NCBI RefSeq assembly: GCF_003595175.1
Contig: NZ_CP032419.1
Span: 3,162,001-3,226,000 of the forward strand
Length of the DNA stretch: 64,000 nucleotides
Direction of reading: 5' to 3'
Source of the DNA: Pseudomonas cavernae
GTDB lineage: Bacteria > Pseudomonadota > Gammaproteobacteria > Pseudomonadales > Pseudomonadaceae
Shown: one piece after another, positions 46,253 to 56,147 of the stretch
How the letters are laid out: each line of letters starts with the position of its first letter
Position numbering within the stretch: position 1 is the stretch's first letter
Notes under the pieces: model-generated
Databases searched by the model: none
Seen by the model: only the letters and a program-made list of their open reading frames with translations
What the model was told of the DNA's origin: nothing
Program-made: the position numbers and the translations under genes

Positions 46253-47392
46253 TTAGCCTCCAATCACCAAACGCGCGCTCACGCCACTCTCCTCGCGGCT
46301 GGCGGAGCCCAGCTGCACCGTCAAACCGGCGGCGATCAGCCGTTCGCGCAACCGCTCCAGCGCCTCGAATCCCGGCGCCTGCACCTGCAGGGCGAGATCG
46401 CCGCGACTGTCACTGAAATCCAGCTGCTGCACCCGGACCTGCGCCCCCTCGGCCAACATGGCGGCGATGGCCTGGCCAAGCAGGCCGAGTAGCCGGCTCT
46501 GCCCCGCCCCGCTCGCTTCGGCCACATGCTGATCGAACTGGCGGCGCAGGTTGATCAGCTTGCTGTCCTCGGGAAACAGCTCGCGATAGAGACGCTCGCT
46601 GGCCGCCGCATAGGTGTCGCCCTGATGCCGCAATTGCCAGCTCTGGACCAGGTTGAAGCCCCACTGCAGCACCAGCCACAGCCCGACCAGCCCGAGCAGT
46701 GGCCGCCAACGTCGCCACTCGGTGCGCGCCTCACGCACGGCGAACTCGGCCTGGGCCAGATTGCAGCCCGCCGTCTGGCTCGCCAGCCAGGCATGCGCAT
46801 CGTCCACCAGCTGTGCGTCCTCGATACCCTCCGGCAGCGGCTGCTCCGCCGGCGCATGGACAACCACCGGTGGCGGGCATATCGCTGCCAGCGCCGGCCA
46901 GTCTTCTGCAGTCACGGCCATGCGCGCGCTGGCGATGCCGCCGAGCAACCAGCGCCCATCCAGCCAGCACAGTTGCGTACCCTCACCCGGCAGCAAGTCG
47001 GCGTCCACCTGGATCAAGCTGGGCCGCTTGTCACCACACAGCTCGAGCCATGCGGCCAGCCAGCTGCGGCGCACGGCGAAGACCCGGTGGCGTCCATCAG
47101 CCAGCTGCTCGCCCAGCGCCAGATGCATCAGCTCGACATCTTCGGCCAGCAGTTCCTCGACCGCGAACGGCAGCGCCTGGCGCAGCCAGCGACTCTTCTG
47201 GGTCGGCAATTGCACCGCGCAGGCGGTGATGACCTCGACCGGCAGAATCAGGCGCCAAGGCAACGTCAGTTGCGGCAGCACCTCGGCGAAACTTTGGCTG
47301 CTGCGAATGCCGTCATGCAGGTATTGCACCATCAGCTCCGCATCCGACCCGGCGCAGGCCGCCGGTGGCAAAAACACACAGGCCAGGGTCAT
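46253..47392 (-). CDS. xcpY: Type II secretion system protein L (XcpY/GspL)
   Basis: A 379-residue inner-membrane protein. Its cytoplasmic actin-like domain (about 1-230) recruits the ATPase XcpR; a single helix near 245-260 (LLGLVGLWLVLQWGFN) is followed by a periplasmic domain. Start overlaps xcpX's stop by four bases (ATGA). Paired with xcpZ. Confidence 0.92.
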   Translation of the reverse strand: MTLACVFLPPAACAGSDAELMVQYLHDGIRSSQSFAEVLPQLTLPWRLILPVEVITACAVQLPTQKSRWLRQALPFAVEELLAEDVELMHLALGEQLADGRHRVFAVRRSWLAAWLELCGDKRPSLIQVDADLLPGEGTQLCWLDGRWLLGGIASARMAVTAEDWPALAAICPPPVVVHAPAEQPLPEGIEDAQLVDDAHAWLASQTAGCNLAQAEFAVREARTEWRRWRPLLGLVGLWLVLQWGFNLVQSWQLRHQGDTYAAASERLYRELFPEDSKLINLRRQFDQHVAEASGAGQSRLLGLLGQAIAAMLAEGAQVRVQQLDFSDSRGDLALQVQAPGFEALERLRERLIAAGLTVQLGSASREESGVSARLVIGG

Positions 47393-48360
47393 TGCTTACT
47401 CTCCTCCATTGGTTTGAGCGGTAATCCTGACTGACCCAGATCACGAGCCAATACCCGTACCCGGCCATCGTTGCTGCGTTGCAGCGTACTCACCAGCACC
47501 TGGCGATGCTCATCCATGCTGACCTCGCTGATCACCTGAAAATACTGACTGCCCACCGCGAGCCCCTGACCGTTCAAACCGAGCCCGGCCAGCGCCGGCT
47601 GGCCGAGAAACTCCTCGACGGAGCGATAGCCCTGCGCACCGCGGGCCGCCACCAAGCTCTCCGCCACCCCCGGCGAGAGGTTGTCGGCCATACAGGCAAG
47701 CACCACCGCACTGGCGGTGTTGACGTTCAATTTAGCGTCCTCCGGCAAGACGCTGACGTAGGGCAGCAGACGGCGGTAATCCACCTCGTTCATCTCCAGC
47801 ATCAGGCGCAGCTCGGAAACATCGGCAAGCTGGCGATTGGCCGCCCGATATGGTGGCTGTGCCAGCAGGTATTGGTTGTCCTCGGCGCCATTCTCGCCAC
47901 TGATCTCCTGATCGGCGTCCAGCCAATCCTGCAGACGCTCGGCATAGGGTTTCTCGATGCCCAGATGCAGCAGCAGGCGACGAAATTGAGCGACCGCCTG
48001 GAGGTTGGCCTGCTGCTGCCGCACCAGGCTGTTGAGGTTGAAACGCCCGCTTGGATCCTCGATGCGCACCCGCAATTCGCCGCCCTCGTCCAGCGGGAAG
48101 GCCGCCAGCGGCCGCGCCCAGGGCTCGCCGAGATGATCCACCGGGGTGCGCGGATCGCCCTGACGCAGATCGCGCAGCAGCATGGCCTTGGCCAGCAGTT
48201 CGCCGCCCTGAGCGTAGTGCCAGGCCTGACGCACGCCGAGCAGATTGGCGCTGCTGCGGATGGCCAGCTGCTGGCGGGCGATCAGACCGGCGCAGACCAC
48301 GGTGACGACCGCCACCACCAGCAGTACGGTAATCAGGGCGACGCCCTGCTGGCGCCTCAT
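47389..48360 (-). CDS. xcpX: Type II secretion system minor pseudopilin K (XcpX/GspK)
   Basis: A 323-residue minor pseudopilin, the largest of the set, which caps the pseudopilus tip. The prepilin start MRRQQG-VALITVLLVVA has the Gly before the cleavage site but lacks the Glu at +5, as is normal for GspK. The long periplasmic insertion (about 120-260) carries the saposin-like domain. Four-base overlaps link it to both xcpW and xcpY. Confidence 0.93.
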   Translation of the reverse strand: MRRQQGVALITVLLVVAVVTVVCAGLIARQQLAIRSSANLLGVRQAWHYAQGGELLAKAMLLRDLRQGDPRTPVDHLGEPWARPLAAFPLDEGGELRVRIEDPSGRFNLNSLVRQQQANLQAVAQFRRLLLHLGIEKPYAERLQDWLDADQEISGENGAEDNQYLLAQPPYRAANRQLADVSELRLMLEMNEVDYRRLLPYVSVLPEDAKLNVNTASAVVLACMADNLSPGVAESLVAARGAQGYRSVEEFLGQPALAGLGLNGQGLAVGSQYFQVISEVSMDEHRQVLVSTLQRSNDGRVRVLARDLGQSGLPLKPMEESKQ

Positions 48361-49037
48361 GACCCGGCCTCCCCCTCTGCGTCGGGCTCAGGCTGCTCGC
48401 CGTCGGCGGGCACCTCCTCGTTTTTCTTGGCGCTATCCGGTAAGCGCAGCAGGCGACGCAACTGGCCATAACGGCGGTGCTCGATCACCATTTCGACGGC
48501 TTTGGGCAGTTGCTGCAGCCCCTCATCACTGCTGGTTTCGCCCGGTGGCCAGGCATCCGACCATTGCCCCTCGTGGTCGAGATAGCGCAGGGAAAAGCGG
48601 GTAACACCGTTGAGCGCTTGCTGCACTTGCGGCTGACTGTCCTGCGCCTGATCGAGCACCAGCCAATAGCGGCGCAACCACTGTTCGCCGCTCAATTGCC
48701 AGCGCACCCGCTGCAAACGCGAACGCGGCGTGCCGACGGGATTGCGCCAGCCGGTGCGGGTGAACTCCAGGGCCGGGCTATCACCGCCTTCGCCGATCAG
48801 CGCCGGGCGCGGATCGCCGTAAGGCTCGCGCACCGGGCGCGCCACCACTTGCAGCAGATCACGCTCGAAGGCAGCCATGCCGCGGATCAGCTCGCGCAGT
48901 TGCTGCTCCTGCTCGCGCGTCGCCGTGTCGGTGCGCAGCACGCTGTGGAGCATGCGATAAGTGCCGAGGCCGAGCAGGGCAAAAATGGCGATGGCGATCA
49001 ACAGTTCCAGCAAGGTGAAACCACGCGCTCGCTTCAT
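48357..49037 (-). CDS. xcpW: Type II secretion system minor pseudopilin J (XcpW/GspJ)
   Basis: 226 residues with the prepilin signature MKRARG-FTLLELLIAIAIF (cleavage after Gly6, Glu at +5). GspJ forms the quasi-helical tip complex with GspI and GspK. The tail ends in a Glu/Pro-rich stretch (EVPADGEQPEPDAEGEAGS) that looks disordered. Overlaps xcpV's stop by four bases. Confidence 0.93.
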   Translation of the reverse strand: MKRARGFTLLELLIAIAIFALLGLGTYRMLHSVLRTDTATREQEQQLRELIRGMAAFERDLLQVVARPVREPYGDPRPALIGEGGDSPALEFTRTGWRNPVGTPRSRLQRVRWQLSGEQWLRRYWLVLDQAQDSQPQVQQALNGVTRFSLRYLDHEGQWSDAWPPGETSSDEGLQQLPKAVEMVIEHRRYGQLRRLLRLPDSAKKNEEVPADGEQPEPDAEGEAGS

Positions 49038-49414
49038 GGCTGGCTCCCGAGAAAACCGGTCAGCCGCAGCACCGCGCGCGCTTCCAGATCACTGCGGTCG
49101 TCGCCTGGCGCGACCCACAGCGTCACCCGGCGCATGGTCGGCTCGCTGCTCGGCTCGATCAGTCGCAGCCATTGCCATCGCCGGCCGGCATAGTCCACCT
49201 GCCCCTGGGTGCGACCACCGGACGGCGGGGTTTCGGCCAGTTGCGCTTCATTGAGCTGGTTGTCGGCGATCCACATTGCTAGCGTTTTGTCTTCCAGCCG
49301 GGCGGCGGTCTGCAGGCTGCGCGAGCTGGCGGCCAGCACGCTGGCAGCGACTGCGGCGAAAATCGCCAGGGCCACCAGCACCTCCAGCAGAGTAAAGCCG
49401 CGCCCGCGCCTCAC
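49034..49414 (-). CDS. xcpV: Type II secretion system minor pseudopilin I (XcpV/GspI)
   Basis: 126 residues with prepilin signature MRRGRG-FTLLEVLVALAIF. GspI nucleates pseudopilus assembly with GspJ and GspK at the inner membrane. Coupled to neighbours by four-base overlaps. Confidence 0.93.
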   Translation of the reverse strand: MRRGRGFTLLEVLVALAIFAAVAASVLAASSRSLQTAARLEDKTLAMWIADNQLNEAQLAETPPSGGRTQGQVDYAGRRWQWLRLIEPSSEPTMRRVTLWVAPGDDRSDLEARAVLRLTGFLGSQP

Positions 49415-49950
49415 CCGGCCCGCCCCGAGGCAGTCACGGCCTCGACCTTGGGAAGACGGAATCCATCGCTGGACATCTGCAGGCGCAGGCCATCCTTGCG
49501 CCGCTCGCCCAGGCGCAGACGGAACGGACTGAGCTCACCGCTGGACAGGATTAGCAGTTGCGGCACGCTGTCGGCGGCGGCCTTCTGCTCTTTGTCCTCC
49601 TTCGCCGGGCCTGGCAACGTGATGGCTTGGCCCTCCAGCTCGAAACTCAGTTCGGCCCAGTCCGGCAATTGATGATCCTTGCCGGCCAGCGGCAGCCATT
49701 TGCCGCTGCTCTCCTCGTAACGCAGCACCTGATAGGCCGCCGGGCTCAGGCGCAGACCATATTCACGGTTGTCCAGCACCGCTTCCTCGGCCAGCACCCC
49801 GATCAAGCCGACCAGTCGGTCGGCCTCGTTATTCAGGGCGCGCGCCGGTCCGGCAATGCCGGTGCTGAGCACCGCCAGTCCGACCATGCCACCGATGATC
49901 ACCAGGACCACCAGCAGTTCGATGAGGGTAAAACCCCGCGCGCGCCGCAT
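49411..49950 (-). CDS. xcpU: Type II secretion system minor pseudopilin H (XcpU/GspH)
   Basis: 179 residues with prepilin signature MRRARG-FTLIELLVVLVII. GspH links the tip complex to the major pseudopilin shaft. It starts six bases after xcpT's stop and overlaps xcpV by four bases. Confidence 0.93.
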   Translation of the reverse strand: MRRARGFTLIELLVVLVIIGGMVGLAVLSTGIAGPARALNNEADRLVGLIGVLAEEAVLDNREYGLRLSPAAYQVLRYEESSGKWLPLAGKDHQLPDWAELSFELEGQAITLPGPAKEDKEQKAAADSVPQLLILSSGELSPFRLRLGERRKDGLRLQMSSDGFRLPKVEAVTASGRAG

Positions 49951-49956
49951 GATGGT

Positions 49957-50382
49957 TCACTGATCCCAGTTGCTGATATCCGCATCCATATCGCCGCCAC
50001 CTTCTTTGCCGTCGGCACCGAGCGAATACAGGTCGAACGCCCCCTTGGTACCCGGCGCCAGGTACTGATAGGGGTTGCCCCAGGGGTCGATGGGCAGGCG
50101 CTTGAGGTAGCCGTCCTGGCTCCAGTTCTTCGCCGGCGGGTTGCCGGAGGGCTTGCTCACCAGCGCCTCGAGGCCCTGCTGGGTGGACGGATAGTTGTGA
50201 TTGTCCAGTTTGTACATGTCCAGGGCCGCCGCGATGGCTTTGACATCACCCTTGGCCACGGTCACCTTGGCCTGATCCGGGCGGCTCATGACCTGCGGCA
50301 CCACCAAGGCGGCGAGGATGCCGAGAATCACCACCACCACCATGATCTCGATCAGCGTAAAGCCGCTCTGACGTTGTTTCAC
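49957..50382 (-). CDS. xcpT: Type II secretion system major pseudopilin G (XcpT/GspG)
   Basis: 141 residues with the prepilin signature KQRQSG-FTLIEIMVVVVIL and the conserved calcium-site region near the end (DLYSLGADGKEGGGDMDADI). GspG polymerises into the pseudopilus. The start is GTG at 50382 (M by initiation, then KQRQSG), four bases past the xcpS stop; the frame is open upstream through xcpS but that part is not pilin-like. Confidence 0.92.
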   Translation of the reverse strand: MKQRQSGFTLIEIMVVVVILGILAALVVPQVMSRPDQAKVTVAKGDVKAIAAALDMYKLDNHNYPSTQQGLEALVSKPSGNPPAKNWSQDGYLKRLPIDPWGNPYQYLAPGTKGAFDLYSLGADGKEGGGDMDADISNWDQ

Positions 50383-50386
50383 ACGC

Positions 50387-51604
50387 TTACCCCACCAGTT
50401 GATTGAGAGACAGAATCGGCAGCAGGATGGCCAATACGATGACCAACACCACTGCGCCCATGAAGACCAGCATGAAGGGCTCGAACAAGCCGACCAGCAG
50501 GGCCACCTGCGCACCGAGATCGTTTTCCTGATTGCGTGCGGTGCGCGCCAGCATCTGATCCAGCTCGCCGGAGCGCTCGCCGCTGGCGATCATGTGCAGC
50601 ATCATCGGCGGGAACTGGCCGCTGGCCTCCAGGGCCCGGGTCAGGCTGCCGCCCTCGCGCACCTTCTGCGCCACCTCCACCACTTCCGCGCGAATCACCC
50701 GATTGCCGATCACTTCGGCGGCAATGCCGAGCGCATCGACCAGGGGCACGCCGCTTTGGGTGAGGATCGCCAGGGTCGAGGCGAAACGCGCGCAGTCGGT
50801 GGCGCGCATCAGGCGGCCGAGGAGTGGTACGCGCAACAGGAAGGCATGCCAGCGCTGGCGCAGATGCTCCTCTCGCAACGCCTGGCGCAGACCGAGCACG
50901 CCGCCGATGAGTGCCAGCACCAGCAGCCAGCCCCAGCTCTTCACCAGATCGCTGACGGCGATCAGGCCGCGGGTCAGCAGCGGCAGCGTCTGCCCGGAAT
51001 CGACGAACACCCGCACCACATCTGGCACCACGTAACCGAGCAAGAAGCCGACGATGATCAGCGAGGTCACCATCAGAATCAGCGGATAAAGCAGCGCCAA
51101 TTGGATCTTCTGCCGCGACTGCTGGCGCTGCTCGGTGTAATCGGCCAGCTGCTCCAAAACCGGCCCCAGGTGCCCGGCGTGCTCGCCAGCGGCGACGGTG
51201 GCGCGATACAGCTCGGGGAAGGCCGTCGGGAATTCCTTCAAGCTGGCAGCCAGGCTGTTGCCCTCCAGCACCCGGGCGCGCACGGCCAGGAGCATCGCCT
51301 GGATACGCGGCGCACTGGCTTGCGCTGCCGCGGCGCCGAGCGCCTCCTCGATCGGCAGGGCGGCCTGCACCAGGGTCGCCAACTGCCGGGTCAAGAGCGC
51401 CAGATCACGTGCCGACAAGCCGCGGGCGAAATGAAAGCCGCCACCACTGGCCGCCTGGTCGCGGGTGCGAGTGGTCTTGACCTCCAGCGGTGCCAGTTGC
51501 CGTTCGCGCAGCAACTGCCGCACCTGGCGGGGACTGTCGGCCTCGAGGACGCCTTTCTGCTGGCGCCCCTTGGGATCGAGGGCGAGGTATTCGAAGGCAG
51601 CCAT
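50387..51604 (-). CDS. xcpS: Type II secretion system inner-membrane platform protein F (XcpS/GspF)
   Basis: A 405-residue polytopic protein with two GspF domains and three membrane helices (about 168-195, 218-240 and 375-400). It anchors the assembly platform and couples to XcpR ATPase. The ATG follows GAGGAA. Thirteen bases separate it from xcpR. Confidence 0.93.
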   Translation of the reverse strand: MAAFEYLALDPKGRQQKGVLEADSPRQVRQLLRERQLAPLEVKTTRTRDQAASGGGFHFARGLSARDLALLTRQLATLVQAALPIEEALGAAAAQASAPRIQAMLLAVRARVLEGNSLAASLKEFPTAFPELYRATVAAGEHAGHLGPVLEQLADYTEQRQQSRQKIQLALLYPLILMVTSLIIVGFLLGYVVPDVVRVFVDSGQTLPLLTRGLIAVSDLVKSWGWLLVLALIGGVLGLRQALREEHLRQRWHAFLLRVPLLGRLMRATDCARFASTLAILTQSGVPLVDALGIAAEVIGNRVIRAEVVEVAQKVREGGSLTRALEASGQFPPMMLHMIASGERSGELDQMLARTARNQENDLGAQVALLVGLFEPFMLVFMGAVVLVIVLAILLPILSLNQLVG

Positions 51605-51617
51605 GGGGTTTCCTCAC

Positions 51618-53105
51618 TCACTCTTCGCGGGTCACGCGCAACACTTCTTCCAGCGTCGTCACCCCATCCAGCACCTTGCGCCGGCCGTCCTCGCGAATGC
51701 TCGGTCCGAGCGTGCGGGCGTGGCGGGTCATGTCCTGCTCGGAAACGGCGTTGTGCACCAGCGTGCGCATGTGGTCATCGAACACCACCAATTCGTATAT
51801 GCCGGTACGCCCGCGATAGCCTTGCTGGTTGCACTGCCCGCAGCCGCGGGCGTGATAGAGCTGGGGCGCCCGGCTGAGCTCGACGCCGAGCAGGGCACAC
51901 TGCGCCTCGTCGGCCTGATAAACCTCCTTGCAATGCGGGCAGAGCACGCGCACCAGGCGCTGAGCCAGCACGCCGAGCAGAGACGAGGACAGCAGAAACG
52001 GCTCGACCCCCATATCCACCAGGCGGGTGATCGCGCCGATGGCACTGTTGGTGTGCAGGGTGGACAGCACCAGGTGCCCGGTCAGCGAGGCCTGCACGGC
52101 GATCTCGGCAGTCTCCTTGTCACGGATCTCGCCGACCATCACCACGTCCGGATCCTGACGCAGGATGGCGCGCAGGCCACGGGCGAAGGTCATGTCGACC
52201 TTGGGATTGACCTGGGTTTGGCCGATGCCCTCCAAGTGGTACTCGATCGGATCCTCTACGGTGAGGATATTGCGCGTGCGGTCATTGAGACTGACCAGGC
52301 TGGCGTACAGGGTGGTGGTCTTGCCCGAACCGGTCGGGCCGGTGACCAGCAGGATGCCATGCGGCTTGCGCACGGTTTCCTCCATCAGTTGGCGATCCCG
52401 CGGATTCATGCCCAGATGCTGCAAGGTCAGGCGCCCGGCTTGCTTGTCCAGCAGGCGCAGTACCACCCGCTCGCCATTGGCCGACGGCAAGGTGGAGACG
52501 CGGATATCCACCTCACGGCCGCCCACCCGCAGGGAAATGCGGCCATCCTGGGGGATGCGCTTCTCGGCGATGTCCAGCCGTGCCATGACCTTGATCCGCG
52601 AGACCAGCAGCGCCGCCAGTTCACGCTTGGGCTCCAGCACTTCACGGAGGATGCCGTCGACGCGAAAGCGCACCACCAGGCGTTTCTCGAAGGTTTCCAA
52701 ATGGATGTCGGAAGCGTTTTCCTTGATCGCCTCGCCGAGGATGGCGTTGATCAAGCGGATGATCGGCGCATCATCTTCCTGCTCCAGCAGATCCTCGGTT
52801 TCCGGCACCTGCTCGGCCAGGGCGGCGAGATCGAGGCTGCCACCGATATCCTCGGCCAGCTGCATGGAGGCGGAGTCATGCTGGTAGGCGTTGGCCATCG
52901 CCTGCTCGAAGGCTTCACCCGACAATTGACGTAGCGGCAAGCGCACGCCAGCAAAGCGCTGAGCTTCGGCCAGGGCAGTCAAATCGACCGCCGCACGATG
53001 GCCCAGACAGGGCTGACCGGACTCGGTCAACAAAACCACACCGTGACGTTTGGCGAAGCTGAAAGGCAAGCGCCGCAGGGGCGCCTCGGCGAGCGAGAGA
53101 TTCAT
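51618..53105 (-). CDS. xcpR: Type II secretion system ATPase E (XcpR/GspE)
   Basis: A 495-residue cytoplasmic ATPase that powers pseudopilus assembly. Walker A is [13 protein letters not shown] (about 254-266), with Asp-box TVEDPIEY and Walker [14 protein letters not shown]. The tetracysteine zinc domain is intact (CPHC...CGQC). An N-terminal domain binds XcpY. First gene of the R-to-Z operon, divergent from xcpP. Confidence 0.95.
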   Translation of the reverse strand: MNLSLAEAPLRRLPFSFAKRHGVVLLTESGQPCLGHRAAVDLTALAEAQRFAGVRLPLRQLSGEAFEQAMANAYQHDSASMQLAEDIGGSLDLAALAEQVPETEDLLEQEDDAPIIRLINAILGEAIKENASDIHLETFEKRLVVRFRVDGILREVLEPKRELAALLVSRIKVMARLDIAEKRIPQDGRISLRVGGREVDIRVSTLPSANGERVVLRLLDKQAGRLTLQHLGMNPRDRQLMEETVRKPHGILLVTGPTGSGKTTTLYASLVSLNDRTRNILTVEDPIEYHLEGIGQTQVNPKVDMTFARGLRAILRQDPDVVMVGEIRDKETAEIAVQASLTGHLVLSTLHTNSAIGAITRLVDMGVEPFLLSSSLLGVLAQRLVRVLCPHCKEVYQADEAQCALLGVELSRAPQLYHARGCGQCNQQGYRGRTGIYELVVFDDHMRTLVHNAVSEQDMTRHARTLGPSIREDGRRKVLDGVTTLEEVLRVTREE

Positions 53106-53296
53106 CTAGATCGGGCCTTTTGACGGTAACCATGGGCAGGCTGCACAGCCAATATGGACAAGTGTGTGCCAAGGTTCCGCATTTTTCTTGTTATTAATTT
53201 CCACAGCTGCAGCGGCAGGGCGGTGGGCTATCTTTAACACATCGACCTGCGCCGTACACGCGCAAATTGACTTGCGAGGGGTCGCCTGCCAACTGC

Positions 53297-53302
53297 TATG
53301 AT
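53297..53302 (+). promoter_or_regulatory. Possible extended -10 element for xcpPQ
   Basis: TGCTATGAT at 53294-53302 matches an extended -10 (TG-N-TATGAT), 45 bases before the xcpP start region. The best -35 candidates (TTGACT at 53267, TTGCGA at 53272) sit at 24- and 19-bp spacing, so the call depends on the extended -10 only. Confidence 0.35.
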
Positions 53303-53346
53303 CGGCTCGCACCCCGCACCACCCGAATAATAAGAAAGCTCATGGA

Positions 53347-54027
53347 GTGACGCCCTTGCCCAACCCCAGTATCCCGCGCTGGCTGCAATTGCACGCCCCG
53401 ACTGTGGTCGGTGCCGCGCTGATACTCGCCATGAGCATCAGTCTGGCCTGGCAAACAGCCGACTGGATACGCCTACTGCGCGCGCCCGTGCAGGTTTCCA
53501 GCAACGCCCCGCAGACAGCCCTTACGCCCCCCGCGCTCGAACGCCTGGCGCCGCTGTTCGGCCCCAGCCCGACCAGCGACACAAGCGCAACGCCGCCGGC
53601 CACTAATCTGCGCCTGACCCTGCTCGGCAGCTTCGTCAATGCCGACCCCAAGCGCTCCAGCGCCATCATCCAACGCGATGGCAGCAAGCCACAGCGTTAC
53701 AACGTAGGTATCGAGGTCGATCAAGGCGTACGCCTGCACGCGGTCTACCGCGATCGGGTTGAACTGGAGCGCAACGGCCGCCTGGAGACCCTGCCCTTCC
53801 CCACTCGCACACTCAGCGGCAGCAACCCTAGCGCTGTCGTCCCGGCTCCGGCTCCGGCTCCGGCTCCGGCAGAAGATTCGGCCGACCAACTCTCCGAATT
53901 GCAGGACGAAGACCTCCAGCAACTGCGTGAACGCATGAACGCATTGCGTCAACAGATGGAAGCAGCCGGGACCTTACCGCCTGACCAAGAATCTGCCCCC
54001 ACCGAACAGCCTACGGAAAGCGAGTGA
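53347..54027 (+). CDS. xcpP: Type II secretion system protein C (XcpP/GspC)
   Basis: A 226-residue inner-membrane clamp protein: short cytoplasmic N-terminus, one helix (about 17-35), then the periplasmic HR domain (about 75-160: TNLRLTLLGSFVNADPKRSS) that contacts the secretin. A Pro/Ala repeat and a coiled-coil tail follow in place of a PDZ domain. The start is uncertain: GTG at 53347 lies immediately on GGAG; TTG at 53356 has better spacing. Three bases separate its stop from xcpQ. Confidence 0.85.
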   Translation: MTPLPNPSIPRWLQLHAPTVVGAALILAMSISLAWQTADWIRLLRAPVQVSSNAPQTALTPPALERLAPLFGPSPTSDTSATPPATNLRLTLLGSFVNADPKRSSAIIQRDGSKPQRYNVGIEVDQGVRLHAVYRDRVELERNGRLETLPFPTRTLSGSNPSAVVPAPAPAPAPAEDSADQLSELQDEDLQQLRERMNALRQQMEAAGTLPPDQESAPTEQPTESE

Positions 54028-54030
54028 ACG

Positions 54031-56028
54031 ATGCTCACCCCTCTATCGCGTCTGACTTTCGCCTTGCTCGCCGCCGGCCTGCTGGCCACGCCGCTGGCCA
54101 GCAGCGCCGCCATCACACCGGCCACGCCGACCGCCAACGCCAACGCCAACGCCAGCCAGCAGGAAGAGCGCTGGACCATCAACCTCAAGAATGCCGATAT
54201 CCGCGAATTCATCGATCAGGTCGCCGAAATTACCGGTGAAACCTTCATCGTCGACCCGCGCGTCAAGGGCCAGGTCAGCGTGGTATCCAAGGCACCGCTG
54301 TCCCTCACCGAGGTCTATCAGCTCTTCCTCTCGGTCATGGCTACTCACGGGTTCAGCGTGCTGACCCAGGGCGGTCAGGCGCGCATCGTGCCGAATGCCG
54401 AGGCCAAGGCCGAAGCCGGGGGGGGCCGGCCCGGCGCAGGCGCCATGGAAACCCGCCTGATCCAGGTACAGCATACCCCGGTGACTGAGCTCATCCCGCT
54501 GATCCGCCCGTTGGTACCGCAATACGGTCACCTCGCCGCGGTAACGACCGCGAACGCACTGATCATCAGCGACCGCAGTGCCAATATCGCCCGTATCGAA
54601 ACACTGATCCGGCAACTGGATCAGAAGAGCGATCACGACTACAGCGTGGTCAACCTGCAGTACGCCTGGGTGATGGACGCCGCCGAAACCCTCAACAGCT
54701 CCATCGCCAGGGGCCAGACCAAAGGCACCAGTGGCACCCAGGTGATCGCCGATGTCCGCACCAACCGCCTGATCCTGATCGGCCCACCCGCGGCGCGGCA
54801 GAAGCTCGCGGCGCTGGCGCAGTCGCTCGACACTCCGACCACCCGCTCGACCAATACCCGGGTCATCCGCCTGCGGCATAACGATGCGAAGACCCTGGCC
54901 GCCACCCTCGGCGAAATCTCCGAGGGGCTCAAGGCGCCGGAAGGCGCCGAGGGCGGCGGCGGCGGCGGCGGCAAGCCGCAGAACCTGCTGATCCGCGCCG
55001 ATGAAAGCCTCAATGCCCTGGTGCTGCTGGCCGAGCCGGATACTGTGGCGACCCTCGAGGACATCGTGCGCCAGCTCGACGTGCCGCGCGCCCAGGTGAT
55101 GGTCGAGGCGGCCATCGTCGAGGTTTCCGGCGATATCTCCGATGCCCTCGGCGTGCAGTGGGCAGTGGATGCCCGCGGCAATACCGGCGGCCTCGGCGGG
55201 GTGAATTTCGCCAATACCGGACTGTCGATCGGCTCCGTGCTGCAAGCCATCCAGGACGACCGCAACGGCGTCGACAACCCTATCCTGAACAACCTGCCCG
55301 ACGGCGCCATCATCGGCATCGGCACCGACAGTTTCGCCGCGCTGATCACCGCGCTGTCGGCCAACAGCAAGAGCAATCTGCTGTCCACCCCGAGCCTGCT
55401 GACCCTGGACAACCAGAAAGCGGAAATCCTCGTCGGCCAGAACGTGCCGTTCCAGACCGGCTCCTACACCACCACCGCCGATGGCGCAAACAACCCCTTC
55501 ACCACCATCGAGCGCCAGGACATCGGCGTCACCCTGAAGGTCACCCCACACATCAACGAGGGCGCCACCTTGCGCCTGGAGATCGAACAGGAAATCTCCT
55601 CCATCGCGCCCAGTGCCACCCTCACCGCCCAGGCGGTGGACCTGATCACCAACAAGCGCTCGATCAAGAGCACCATCCTCGCCGAGGACGGCCAGGTGGT
55701 GGTGCTCGGCGGCCTGATCCAGGACGACGTCACGCAGACCGACTCGAAGATCCCCCTGCTCGGCGATATTCCCCTGCTCGGCCGCCTGTTCCGCTCGACC
55801 AAGGACACCCACGTCAAGCGCAACCTGATGGTGTTCCTGCGCCCCAGCGTGATCCGCGATGGCGCCGGCCTGGCCGCGCTGTCGGGCAAGAAGTACAGCG
55901 ATATCCGCGTGCTCGGCGGGCAAGACGACAAGCGTCCGAGCATCCTGCCGGCCAATCCGGTACAGCTGTTCGATGGCCAGGGCACGCCGGCGGTCGACCT
56001 GCGCCGCCCGGCGCCGAACACGCCCTGA
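54031..56028 (+). CDS. xcpQ: Type II secretion system secretin D (XcpQ/GspD)
   Basis: A 665-residue outer-membrane secretin. A signal peptide (cleavage near ASSA, residue 26) is followed by N0-N3 domains (about 45-330) and the secretin core (about 360-600: VPFQTGSYTTT, TPHINEGATLRLEIEQEIS, VVVLGGLIQDD). A short S-domain-like tail follows. A Gly-rich loop (GGGGGGG) lies between N3 halves. Forms the outer-membrane channel for folded exoproteins; completes the divergent xcpPQ-xcpR..Z locus. Confidence 0.95.
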   Translation: MLTPLSRLTFALLAAGLLATPLASSAAITPATPTANANANASQQEERWTINLKNADIREFIDQVAEITGETFIVDPRVKGQVSVVSKAPLSLTEVYQLFLSVMATHGFSVLTQGGQARIVPNAEAKAEAGGGRPGAGAMETRLIQVQHTPVTELIPLIRPLVPQYGHLAAVTTANALIISDRSANIARIETLIRQLDQKSDHDYSVVNLQYAWVMDAAETLNSSIARGQTKGTSGTQVIADVRTNRLILIGPPAARQKLAALAQSLDTPTTRSTNTRVIRLRHNDAKTLAATLGEISEGLKAPEGAEGGGGGGGKPQNLLIRADESLNALVLLAEPDTVATLEDIVRQLDVPRAQVMVEAAIVEVSGDISDALGVQWAVDARGNTGGLGGVNFANTGLSIGSVLQAIQDDRNGVDNPILNNLPDGAIIGIGTDSFAALITALSANSKSNLLSTPSLLTLDNQKAEILVGQNVPFQTGSYTTTADGANNPFTTIERQDIGVTLKVTPHINEGATLRLEIEQEISSIAPSATLTAQAVDLITNKRSIKSTILAEDGQVVVLGGLIQDDVTQTDSKIPLLGDIPLLGRLFRSTKDTHVKRNLMVFLRPSVIRDGAGLAALSGKKYSDIRVLGGQDDKRPSILPANPVQLFDGQGTPAVDLRRPAPNTP

Positions 56029-56102
56029 CCGGCGCCCGCCGCCTTTCGCAACGTCAGGCACAGCGACCAGGCCCCGCCCCTGACGCGGACACCACGCCCA
56101 AC

Positions 56103-56132
56103 AAAAAGCCCCGGCAGATACCGGGGCTTTTT
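56103..56132. terminator. Bidirectional intrinsic terminator after xcpQ
   Basis: AAAAAGCCCCGG / CCGGGGCTTTTT stem (12 bp) with a 6-nt loop. It separates convergent xcpQ and the peroxidase gene. Confidence 0.93.
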
Positions 56133-56147
56133 GTCACTGCGGGTTGG

